Shown piece by piece: positions 1-5,352 of a stretch of DNA of 8,028 bases; position 1 is the stretch's first letter; every line of letters starts with the position of its first letter. The notes under the pieces are model-generated. The model worked only from the letters and a program-made list of their open reading frames with translations. It searched no databases and was not told the DNA's origin. The position numbers and the translations under genes were made by a program. Source of the DNA: Actinomycetota bacterium (GTDB lineage: Bacteria > Actinomycetota > Thermoleophilia > Gaiellales > Gaiellaceae); the NCBI GenBank assembly GCA_003136795.1, contig PLDP01000156.1, positions 1 to 8,028 of the forward strand, in the 5' to 3' direction.

Positions 1-297
1 GCCGGCGAGTTCCTGATCCTGGCCGGCGTCTTCCAGCAGGGCTGGGTGTGGGCCGTGATCGGCGCGGCAGGGATCGTGCTCGCGGCGATGTACATGCTGC
101 GCGCGATCTCGGGTGTGCTGCACCAGGAGCCCGGCCCGGCGGTCCCGGACTCGGCGCTCGACCTGCGCCTCGGCGAGCTCGCCGTCGTCGTGCCGCTCGT
201 CGTCTGCCTGCTCGGGCTCTCCGCCTGGCCGAACCTGATCTCCGGGCACGCATCGAGCCACGCCCAGGTCGTCCATTGGACGGGGTACGCACCGTGA
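1..297 (+). CDS. nuoM: NADH-quinone oxidoreductase subunit M, 3' part
   Basis: This is the C-terminal 98 residues of NuoM, one of the three antiporter-like, proton-pumping membrane subunits of respiratory complex I. The gene enters from the left edge already in frame. The first visible residues, AGEFLIL followed by a hydrophobic helix with AAMYMLRAI, match the NuoM pattern of GEFLIL, a helix and a Y-x-L-R segment. A short loop rich in E, P and D then leads to the last membrane helix (about residues 58-78, VVVPLVVCLLGLSAWP), which ends in the P-N-L-I turn usual near the NuoM C terminus. The stop TGA at 295-297 overlaps the GTG start of nuoN, the normal neighbour in nuo operons. Subunit M is preferred over L because of the GEFLIL motif, the short tail and the following nuoN. 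Confidence 0.93.
   Translation, partial: AGEFLILAGVFQQGWVWAVIGAAGIVLAAMYMLRAISGVLHQEPGPAVPDSALDLRLGELAVVVPLVVCLLGLSAWPNLISGHASSHAQVVHWTGYAP
278..285 (+). promoter_or_regulatory. Ribosome binding site of nuoN
   Basis: A purine-rich GGACGGGG lies inside the nuoM 3' end, eight bases before the GTG at 294. It supports that GTG as the nuoN start, against the much longer open frame that continues upstream through nuoM. Confidence 0.5.
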
Positions 298-1760
298 TCC
301 AGAAGCCGCACGTCGACTGGTTCGCGATCTCACCGTCGCTCGCGTTGCTCGCCGCGGCGGCCCTGCTGCTGATGATTGCCGTGTTCGTGCCGGCCGGGCC
401 GCGTCGGGCCGTCGCTGCGTCCACCGGCTTCGCCGGCTTCGTCGCCGCGTTCGTCTTCGCGGTGCTCGTCGACGTGAGGAGCCCTGTCGCGACGACGATC
501 GTCCACGACGCGCTGTATCGCGACCGTTGGGCCGCGCTCGCACAGGTGCTGATCGCCGGCGCCGGCGCCGTCGCGGTGCTGATCGCCTATCGCGAGCGGA
601 TGCGCGACGAGCACGTCGCCGAGTACTACGCGCTGCTCACCGCCGCGGGCGCCGGCATGGCGTTCTTCGTGCAGGCGTCGAACCTGATGACGCTCTTCCT
701 CGGACTCGAGTGGTTCTCGATCGCGCTCTACGTGCTGACGGCGATCGACATCGACCTGATCGGTTCGCTCGAAGCAGGGCTCAAGTACCTGGTCGTCGGA
801 GCGGTCGGCTCGGCGACGCTTCTCTTCGGCTCCGCTCTCGTCTACGGCCAGACGGGCCAGCTCGGCTTCGACAAGATCGGCGCCTACGGGCACGGCCACT
901 CCTCGATGCTCGTCGTCGGCCTTGCGATGATCATCGCCGGGCTCGCGTTCAAGTCGTCGGCGGCGCCGTTCCACATGTGGACGCCCGACGCCTACCAGGG
1001 CGCGCCGACACCGGTGACGGCCTTCATGGCGTCGGCGACGAAGATCGCAGCGCTCGTCGTGACCTATCGCGTGCTCGAGACCGCCTTCCCGCAGGACGAG
1101 CACCTCTGGCGCTACGCGATTGCGGTGATCGCGTGCATCTCGCTTGCGTGGGGCAACATCGCGGCGCTCGTGCAGCGGAACGTCAAGCGGATCCTCGCCT
1201 ACTCGTCCGTCTCGCACGCGGGCTTCATGCTGATCGCGATCGCCGCCGCGAGCCCGCTGGGCGAGCGAGCGCTCATGTACTACCTCATCCCCTATTCAGC
1301 GATGTCGCTTGGCGCGTTCGCGGTCGTCGCGGCGCGCGAGCGCGAGTTGGGCGTGCCCGTGACCCTGCAGAACCTCGCGGGGCTGGGCTGGGAGCGCCCG
1401 TTCCTCGGGGTCTCGATGTGGGTCTTCATGCTCGGCATGCTCGGCTTCCCGCTCACCGGCGGGTTCATCGGCAAGTTCTACGTCTTCGCCGCCGCCTACG
1501 ACCACGGGTTCTGGTGGCTGATCGTCGCCGGCGTGATCGCGACGATGATCTCGGCGTACTACTACCTCGGCATCGTGCGGGCGATGTACTTCCGCGATGC
1601 GGCGGAGCTCCAGCTCGCACCGGCGGGCGGCTCGCCGCCGCGGGAGCTCCTGCTCGGCCTCGGCGTGCTGATCTGCGTCGCGGTGACGGTCGGCTCGTTC
1701 TTCGCCGTACAGCCGCTGATCGACGTGGCCCGCTCCGCCGCGGCCGCGCTGCCGCTCTGA
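294..1760 (+). CDS. nuoN: NADH-quinone oxidoreductase subunit N
   Basis: Complete antiporter-like subunit N of complex I, 488 residues, close to the usual 480-500. It lies in the cytoplasmic membrane and moves protons as quinone is reduced. The charged residues of the proton path sit where the family expects them: E139 in GLEWFSIALY, K164 in LKYL, K220 in AFKSSAAPFHMWTPDAY, K250 in ATKIAAL and K394 in GKFYVF. From memory these correspond to E. coli NuoN E133, K158, K217, K247 and K395. The order of about 14 hydrophobic helices fits Proton_antipo_M. The frame stays open upstream to base 48, but GTG 294 is chosen because it overlaps the nuoM stop as GTGA, has a ribosome binding site, and gives the normal N terminus. 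NuoN is normally the last nuo gene, and here a hairpin begins on the last base of its stop codon. Confidence 0.96.
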   Translation: MIQKPHVDWFAISPSLALLAAAALLLMIAVFVPAGPRRAVAASTGFAGFVAAFVFAVLVDVRSPVATTIVHDALYRDRWAALAQVLIAGAGAVAVLIAYRERMRDEHVAEYYALLTAAGAGMAFFVQASNLMTLFLGLEWFSIALYVLTAIDIDLIGSLEAGLKYLVVGAVGSATLLFGSALVYGQTGQLGFDKIGAYGHGHSSMLVVGLAMIIAGLAFKSSAAPFHMWTPDAYQGAPTPVTAFMASATKIAALVVTYRVLETAFPQDEHLWRYAIAVIACISLAWGNIAALVQRNVKRILAYSSVSHAGFMLIAIAAASPLGERALMYYLIPYSAMSLGAFAVVAARERELGVPVTLQNLAGLGWERPFLGVSMWVFMLGMLGFPLTGGFIGKFYVFAAAYDHGFWWLIVAGVIATMISAYYYLGIVRAMYFRDAAELQLAPAGGSPPRELLLGLGVLICVAVTVGSFFAVQPLIDVARSAAAALPL

Positions 1761-1789
1761 ACCTGGTTTCCGCGCAGCGGAACCAGGTT
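1760..1789. terminator. Hairpin 1, at the nuoN stop codon
   Basis: Inverted repeat with left arm 1760-1773, three-base loop GCA, and right arm 1777-1789. It forms a 13-bp stem with one bulged T. The outer arms read AACCTGGTT and AACCAGGTT, the same as in hairpin 2. The first base is the last A of the nuoN stop. No T-run follows, so rho-independent termination is plausible but unproven. A REP-like palindrome is the other reading. Confidence 0.6.
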
Positions 1790-1823
1790 CACGTCTGATG
1801 CAGCTCGAACCGAGTAAGACGGC

Positions 1824-1855
1824 AACCTGGTTCCGGCTTCGCCGGCAACCAGGTT
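1824..1855. terminator. Hairpin 2, at the stop codon of the minus-strand gene
   Basis: Inverted repeat with left arm 1824-1837, loop TTC, and right arm 1841-1855. It forms a 14-bp stem with one bulged C at 1846. The outer nine bases are identical to hairpin 1, while the inner core differs (CCGGC here, CCGC there). Its right end overlaps the TAA stop (1854-1856) of the converging gene, so each convergent gene has its own hairpin at its stop. No T-run follows on the minus strand. Confidence 0.6.
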
Positions 1856-2234
1856 ACGGTTTCGCGGGGTGCAGCGCCAGGCGCCGCAGGTGCGGGACGC
1901 CGGCGATCACGAGCTTGATCCCGAACACGCCCAGGCACGCCAGCAGCGCCGATGCGCCCAGGGGCGGCAGCGTGTGGGTCTGCGTGGCAGGCGAGCGGGC
2001 GGCACACGAGAGCACGACGAGTGCGAGCGCAAGGCCCCAGAGCGCCGACTGGAGCCCGCCCAGCGTGCCCTCCCGGTGCTCGAGGTAGTCGCCGAAGCAG
2101 ACGAGCGCGGTGACGGCCGTGCAGGGAACCGCGGTGAGCAGCGCGTCGAAAGCGAGGCCGTGCGCTCCGCGCGCATCCGCCACCGCGGCTAGAGCGGCGA
2201 GGAAGGCTGGAAGCGCTCGGCGTCCCACGAGCAA
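1854..2234 (-). CDS. Small multi-pass membrane protein, unknown function
   Basis: I do not recognise this 126-residue protein. It has three clear hydrophobic stretches, at about residues 27-47 (ends VTALVCFG), 60-80 (LWGLALALVVLSC) and 92-112 (ALLACLGVFGIKLVIAGV). A weaker one at 8-18 would make four. The loop between the first two clear helices is charged (DYLEHREG), and the tail is basic and short (LRRLALHPAKP). This regular pattern is what separates it from the arginine-rich shadow frames nearby. The TTG at 2232-2234 has GAGGG nine bases upstream; the GTG two codons later (2226-2228) is an alternative. It stands alone on the minus strand, convergent with nuoN and divergent from the hydrolase gene. 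The last residues overlap no other gene, and the stop lies in hairpin 2. Confidence 0.62.
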   Translation of the reverse strand: MLVGRRALPAFLAALAAVADARGAHGLAFDALLTAVPCTAVTALVCFGDYLEHREGTLGGLQSALWGLALALVVLSCAARSPATQTHTLPPLGASALLACLGVFGIKLVIAGVPHLRRLALHPAKP

Positions 2235-2251
2235 CTAGCTTCGCCCTCGGG

Positions 2252-2283
2252 CCGGACGGTCCTTCTATGCTCATGCCGTCCGG
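2252..2283 (+). promoter_or_regulatory. Probable promoter and operator of the five-gene operon
   Basis: In the 74-base gap between divergent genes, a perfect 8-bp inverted repeat, CCGGACGG (2252-2259) and CCGTCCGG (2276-2283), flanks a -10-like TATGCT (2266-2271). Transcription would start near 2277, inside the right arm, so a dimeric repressor bound here could block it. No good -35 box is visible at the expected distance. The same repeat could regulate the divergent membrane protein gene, or could simply be an RNA hairpin. Confidence 0.4.
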
Positions 2284-2295
2284 AACCCAGGCGAA

Positions 2296-2301
2296 AAGGA
2301 G
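2296..2301 (+). promoter_or_regulatory. Strong ribosome binding site, fixes the start at 2309
   Basis: AAGGAG lies seven bases before the ATG at 2309-2311. It is the best Shine-Dalgarno sequence in the window, and it rules out the ATG at 2267, which would add 14 unconserved residues and lie within the promoter. Confidence 0.8.
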
Positions 2302-2308
2302 CGTGACT

Positions 2309-2989
2309 ATGGCGACTTTGACATGGCTGGGGCACGCGTCCTTCCGTCTCGACACCGACGGCGGCAAGCGCATCTACGTCGACCCGTGGCTGAGCGGCCC
2401 GACCTGCCCCGATTCCGAGCGAGAGCCGGAACGCGCAGATGTGATCGTGATCACCCACGGGCACGGAGATCACGTCGGCGACGCGATCGCGCTGCAACCG
2501 AAGCTCGGCTGCAAAGTGATCGGGATGGTCGAGCTGATGGGGTGGCTCTCCTCGAACGGTCTCTCGGGCGACGATCTCGTGGCGTTCAACAAGGGCGGCA
2601 CCATCGAGATCGACGGCGTGCGGTTCACGATGACAAACGCATTTCATTCGAGCTCGGCGCCTGACGGCACGTACGCAGGCGAGGCCGCCGGCATCGTCGT
2701 CCGCGCCGAACGCACATCGGTCTACTTCGCCGGCGACACCTGCGTCTTCGGCGACATGCAGCTGATCGCGCGGCTCTACGCGCCACAGGTGGCTGTGCTG
2801 CCGATCGGCGACCACTACACGATGGGCCCCGAGCAGGCGGCGCTCGCACTGGAGCTGCTCGGCAACCCGCGCTGCGTGCCGTGCCACTGGGGAACGTTCC
2901 CCCTGCTCACCGGCACGCCCGATGCGCTCGCCCAGCTCACCAAGTCGCAGGTCGACCGGATCGAGCCCGGCGACACGGTCGAGCTTTGA
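2309..2989 (+). CDS. UPF0173-type metal-dependent hydrolase (metallo-beta-lactamase fold)
   Basis: A 226-residue soluble hydrolase of the metallo-beta-lactamase superfamily, closest to the UPF0173 group (B. subtilis YtkL type), whose members are also about 226-230 residues. The N terminus ATLTWLGHASF and the VDPWLSGP turn are typical of that group. The metal ligands can be placed: THGHGDHVGD gives H50, H52, D54 and H55; NAFHSS gives H113; FAGDT gives D143; and PCHWGTF gives H193. The set is complete, so a two-metal active enzyme is expected. The natural substrate of the group is not known. It is the first gene of a five-gene operon. Its TGA overlaps the TTG start of the next gene as TTGA. No signal peptide is seen, so it should act in the cytoplasm. 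Confidence 0.92.
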   Translation: MATLTWLGHASFRLDTDGGKRIYVDPWLSGPTCPDSEREPERADVIVITHGHGDHVGDAIALQPKLGCKVIGMVELMGWLSSNGLSGDDLVAFNKGGTIEIDGVRFTMTNAFHSSSAPDGTYAGEAAGIVVRAERTSVYFAGDTCVFGDMQLIARLYAPQVAVLPIGDHYTMGPEQAALALELLGNPRCVPCHWGTFPLLTGTPDALAQLTKSQVDRIEPGDTVEL

Positions 2990-3252
2990 GAGAGCGCTGG
3001 TTCGGAGCAACCGGAAGGCGCGTCCCCGAGATCGCGCTCGCGGGCGAGCTGGAGCTCGGCGACGCGCTCGTGCTGGACGCGATCGAGGTCGACGCGCTCC
3101 AGGCCGCACACGACCAGGGCCGTCCGGTCGTGATCCGGGCCGGCACGCCCGAGGAGGTGAAGGCGGCGCTCTCGCGTCCCGAGGTCGCCTGCGCGCTCGT
3201 CACCGATCCCGCCCTGCTCGAGCTCGACCTCACGGAGCTGACCTATGGCTAG
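2986..3252 (+). CDS. 88-residue protein, unknown function
   Basis: I do not recognise this protein. It would start at TTG 2986, which overlaps the hydrolase stop (TTGA), and it ends inside the first codons of the next gene. It begins with a basic stretch (RERWFGATGRR), then an acidic and hydrophobic part (EIALAGELELGDALVLDAIE). The end has alternating strand and helix character: PVVIRAGTPEEVKAALS, then ACALVTDPALLELDLTELTYG. The composition is balanced rather than arginine-rich, which supports real coding. The RAGTPEEVK / ALVTDP pattern recalls a beta-alpha-beta unit of a larger barrel, but that is only an impression. The ribosome binding site is weak (GGTCGAG just upstream), so translation is probably coupled to the gene before it. 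A GTG at 3070 would give a 60-residue alternative. Its place in the operon, with overlaps on both sides, is the main argument that it is a real gene. Confidence 0.7.
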   Translation: MRERWFGATGRRVPEIALAGELELGDALVLDAIEVDALQAAHDQGRPVVIRAGTPEEVKAALSRPEVACALVTDPALLELDLTELTYG

Positions 3253-3650
3253 ACGGGCCCCGGTCGTCGCGACCTACTCGATCGCGGCCTGCGACCTCGA
3301 GGCGGGCCAGTGGGGCGTCGCGACACAGTCGAAGTTCCTCGCCGTCGGCTCGGTCGTCCCGTGGGCCGAGCCGAGCGTCGGCGCGATCGCGACGCAGGCC
3401 TATGCCAATCCGCGCTACGGCCCGGACGGGCTCGCGCTGCTCCGCGACGGGTTGGGCGCCCAGGAGGTGGTCGACCGGCTGACCGCAGCCGACGACGGCC
3501 GTGACCATCGCCAGCTCGGCATCGTCGACGGCCGCGGCGAGAGCGCGAGCTTCACCGGCAGCGAGTGCATGGACTGGGCGGGCGGCCTGACCGGTCCGTG
3601 CTTCGCGGCGCAGGGAAACATCCTCGTCGGCGAGGAGACCGTCGCAGCGC

Positions 3651-4094
3651 TTGCCGACGACGTTCGACGCCACGGCGGGACAGCCGCTGGCGGAGCGTCT
3701 CCTCGCATGCCTCGCTGCGGCGCAGGCCGCCGGCGGCGACCGGCGCGGCCAGCAGTCGGCCGCGCTCCTCGTCGTCGAACGCGACGGCGGCTATGCGCGG
3801 CTCAGCGACCTCCTCGTCGAGCTGCGCGTGGATGATCACGAGCAGCCCGTCGACGAGCTCGCGCGCATCTATCGCCTCCACTGGCTCCTCTTCGGCCGCA
3901 CACCCGATGCCGACTGGATCGAGGTCGACGACACGCTGCGGGCGGAGCTCGTCGCCCGCCTGCACGCTCTCGGCTACGACGCCGAGCTCGAGCGCGCGCT
4001 CGGCGACTGGGCGGGCACCGAGAATCTGGAAGAGCGCGTCGACGGCGTGGCGCGGATCGACCCGGTCGTGCTCGAGCAGCTGCGGGGAACATGA
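3651..4094 (+). CDS. DUF1028 protein, C-terminal half in the shifted frame
   Basis: If the frameshift is real, this is what an automatic caller would report as a separate 147-residue gene starting at TTG 3651 ([10 protein letters not shown]). I see no good ribosome binding site for that start. The residues before TFDATAG are not family sequence, so I regard it as the second half of the gene that begins at 3245. Its stop TGA (4092-4094) overlaps the ATG of the first cupin gene. Confidence 0.6.
   Translation: MPTTFDATAGQPLAERLLACLAAAQAAGGDRRGQQSAALLVVERDGGYARLSDLLVELRVDDHEQPVDELARIYRLHWLLFGRTPDADWIEVDDTLRAELVARLHALGYDAELERALGDWAGTENLEERVDGVARIDPVVLEQLRGT
3656..3662 (+). other. Frameshift site in the DUF1028 gene
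   Basis: The bases GACGACG contain one base too many. The reading GAC, then ACG TTC GAC (D-T-F-D) restores the family sequence, while the literal reading GAC GAC GTT leaves it. The extra base can be any base within the small GAC repeat. No stop codon, rare codon or slippery run is present here, which argues against programmed frameshifting. Confidence 0.8.
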
Positions 4095-4729
4095 GCGACG
4101 GCTACGAGATCCTCTCGGTCGACGAGCTCGGCGCGTATGCGAGCCCGAACCACGGCGACTCGCGGCTGATGCCGCTGCGGCGCCGGCTCGGCCTCCGCGC
4201 CTTCGGCGCGAACTGCTGGACGGCGGAGGTCGGCAAGCGAGTCGTCCCGGAGCACGAAGAGGACAGCGGGAACGAGGAGCTGTACGCCGTCGTGCGCGGC
4301 CGCGCGACGTTCACCGTCGACGGCCAAGCCGTCGACGCGCCGGCGGGCACGCTCCTCTACGTCCTGCCGGGCGAGCTGCGAACCGCGATCGCCGAAGAGC
4401 CGAACACTGTCGTGCTCGCGGTCGGGGCGACCGTCGGCGAGCCGTTCGTCTCGCACGGCTGGGACGACGTCGTCGTCGCGTTCAACATGGCGCAGGCGGG
4501 GGAGGTCGACGCCGGGCGCGCGATCATGCAGACGACCGCCGAGAACGGCTGGGAAGGCAGCTACAACCTCGCGTGCTTCGAAGCGCGGTTCGGCGACCTC
4601 GACGCAGCGTTCGACAGCCTGCGCCGCGTCGTCGACGCGGCGCCCGACGTGGTGGCCCCGTATCTCGAGCATGACTCCGACCTCGACCGGCTGCGCGAGG
4701 ACCCCCGCTGGCAGGAGCTCACGCGATGA
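4091..4729 (+). CDS. Cupin-TPR protein A
   Basis: A 212-residue cytoplasmic protein with two parts. Residues about 30-115 form a single cupin beta barrel: the first motif is [18 protein letters not shown] (H55, E63 and G70 in the expected places) and the second is [17 protein letters not shown] usual cupin metal site has three His and one Glu. Here the first motif has a single His and the second motif has none, so metal binding is doubtful. Residues about 140-212 are a TPR-like helical tail with [21 protein letters not shown], ending in [17 protein letters not shown], a layout common in proteins that end with a TPR pair. The ATG overlaps the DUF1028 stop as ATGA, and the gene's own stop overlaps the ATG of its paralogue. 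It could be a sensor or scaffold rather than an enzyme; the role is not known. Confidence 0.85.
   Translation: MSDGYEILSVDELGAYASPNHGDSRLMPLRRRLGLRAFGANCWTAEVGKRVVPEHEEDSGNEELYAVVRGRATFTVDGQAVDAPAGTLLYVLPGELRTAIAEEPNTVVLAVGATVGEPFVSHGWDDVVVAFNMAQAGEVDAGRAIMQTTAENGWEGSYNLACFEARFGDLDAAFDSLRRVVDAAPDVVAPYLEHDSDLDRLREDPRWQELTR
4713..4717 (+). promoter_or_regulatory. Ribosome binding site of cupin-TPR gene B
   Basis: AGGAG lies eight bases before ATG 4726, within the last codons of the first cupin gene. It indicates that the second cupin gene can load ribosomes itself as well as through the ATGA overlap. Confidence 0.65.
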
Positions 4730-5352
4730 AGACCGTGCACATCGACGAGCTCGACCGAATCGAGATGCCCGACGGGTTCGTGTGGCGGCCGATCCGGCGT
4801 CGCTTTGACATCCGCGCCTTCGGCGTCAACGCCTACACGCCGCTCGAGGCGGGCTCGCCGGTGGTCGAGACGCACTCGGAGAGGCAACTCGGCCACGAGG
4901 AGATCTACCTCGTCCTGCGCGGCCGCGCGCTCTTCACCGTCGACGGGAACGAGCACGAGCTCACGGCGGGACAACTCGTCTTCGTCAGCGATCCGTCACT
5001 CGAGCGCGGCGCCGTTGCGATCGACGCGGACACGGTCGTGCTCGCGCTCGGCGGCAAGCCGGGCGCGCCGTACGAGGTGTCGGCGTGGGAGGCGATGTTC
5101 GCCGCCGTCCCGGCCGCGAACCGTGAGGACTGGGACGAGGCGATTCGCATCCACGACGAGGCGCTCGCCGAACACCCCGATCATGCTGCGCTGCTCTACA
5201 ACCTCGCCTGCATGGAGGCGCGCGGCGACCATCATCTCGACGCGCTGCTGCACCTGCAACGCTCGGTCGCGCTCGACTCGAAGTGGGCGGAGCACGCGCG
5301 CCGCGATTCCGACTTCGCCGCGATTCGCAGCGAGCCCGGCTTTCCCGCTTAG
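4726..5352 (+). CDS. Cupin-TPR protein B, paralogue of A
   Basis: A 208-residue protein with the same build as its upstream neighbour, evidently from a tandem duplication. The cupin covers about residues 22-112, with first motif ETHSERQLGHEEIYLVLRG (H50, H57, E59, G66) and second motif TAGQLVFVSDPSLERGA. The TPR-like tail covers about 130-208, with LLYNLACMEARGDHHLDALLHL and the ending HARRDSDFAAIRSEPGF. The two proteins share RRR-x3-RAFG, the E-x-Y-x-V-x-RGRA-x-FTVDG strand, NTVVLA or DTVVLA, and YNLAC. Protein B keeps two His in the first motif where A has one, but like A it lacks the His of the second motif. The pair may form a heterodimer or specialised copies. It is the last gene of the operon, and its TAG overlaps the TAA of the converging gene. 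Confidence 0.86.
   Translation: MKTVHIDELDRIEMPDGFVWRPIRRRFDIRAFGVNAYTPLEAGSPVVETHSERQLGHEEIYLVLRGRALFTVDGNEHELTAGQLVFVSDPSLERGAVAIDADTVVLALGGKPGAPYEVSAWEAMFAAVPAANREDWDEAIRIHDEALAEHPDHAALLYNLACMEARGDHHLDALLHLQRSVALDSKWAEHARRDSDFAAIRSEPGFPA

Larger units (their letters stand above)
1760..1855. repeat. Pair of REP-like palindromes sharing AACCTGGTT arms
   Basis: The whole gap between the convergent genes consists of two palindromes with the same nine-base outer arms, separated by 34 bases (1790-1823) in which I see no other signal. Two similar palindromes close together at gene ends recall paired REP elements, which are dispersed extragenic repeats. With one locus visible, I cannot tell whether it is dispersed through the genome or simply a local double terminator. 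Confidence 0.4.
3245..4094 (+). pseudogene. DUF1028 family protein, interrupted by a one-base frameshift
   Basis: Two reading frames together encode one DUF1028 protein, a family with an Ntn-hydrolase-like fold and no settled function. The first frame (ATG 3245, out-of-frame stop at 3835) gives TYSIAACD, WGVATQSKFLAVGSVVPWA, GAIATQAYANPRYGP, SECMDWAGG and AAQGNILVG, all typical of the N-terminal half. After ALAD (codons 3650-3658) it turns into arginine-rich shadow sequence. The next frame continues the family exactly with [30 protein letters not shown] and [20 protein letters not shown]. Skipping one base near 3659 joins them into a normal 282-residue protein. The ATG overlaps the previous gene by eight bases and has GGAG seven bases upstream. 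Both halves look unworn and the operon order is intact, so a sequencing or assembly error, or a very recent mutation, is likelier than an old pseudogene. Confidence 0.88.

Noticed and set aside
48..293. Upstream extension of the nuoN reading frame by 82 codons
   Set aside because: It lies over the nuoM 3' end in another frame, is arginine- and alanine-rich with no membrane character, and GTG 294 has the operon overlap and a ribosome binding site.
330..1217. 295-codon open frame on the minus strand opposite nuoN
   Set aside because: Made mostly of R, E, D, G and H with no domain or hydrophobic core. It is the usual mirror of a GC-rich coding strand.
527..1798. 423-codon open frame on the plus strand inside nuoN
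   Set aside because: Arginine-rich shadow of nuoN in another frame. nuoN itself has all the conserved residues.
1789..2373. 194-codon minus-strand frame over the small membrane protein and the divergent gap
   Set aside because: It runs through the promoter region and the start of the hydrolase gene and is rich in R, P and S. The membrane-protein frame has better composition.
2998..3014. Short inverted repeat GGTT...AACC early in the 88-residue gene, resembling the hairpin arms
   Set aside because: Only four bases of arm and inside coding sequence; expected by chance and not a third copy of the repeat.
3651..3835. Programmed +1 frameshifting in the DUF1028 gene
   Set aside because: No stop, rare codon, slippery run or internal ribosome binding site is visible at the junction, so an indel or assembly error is simpler.
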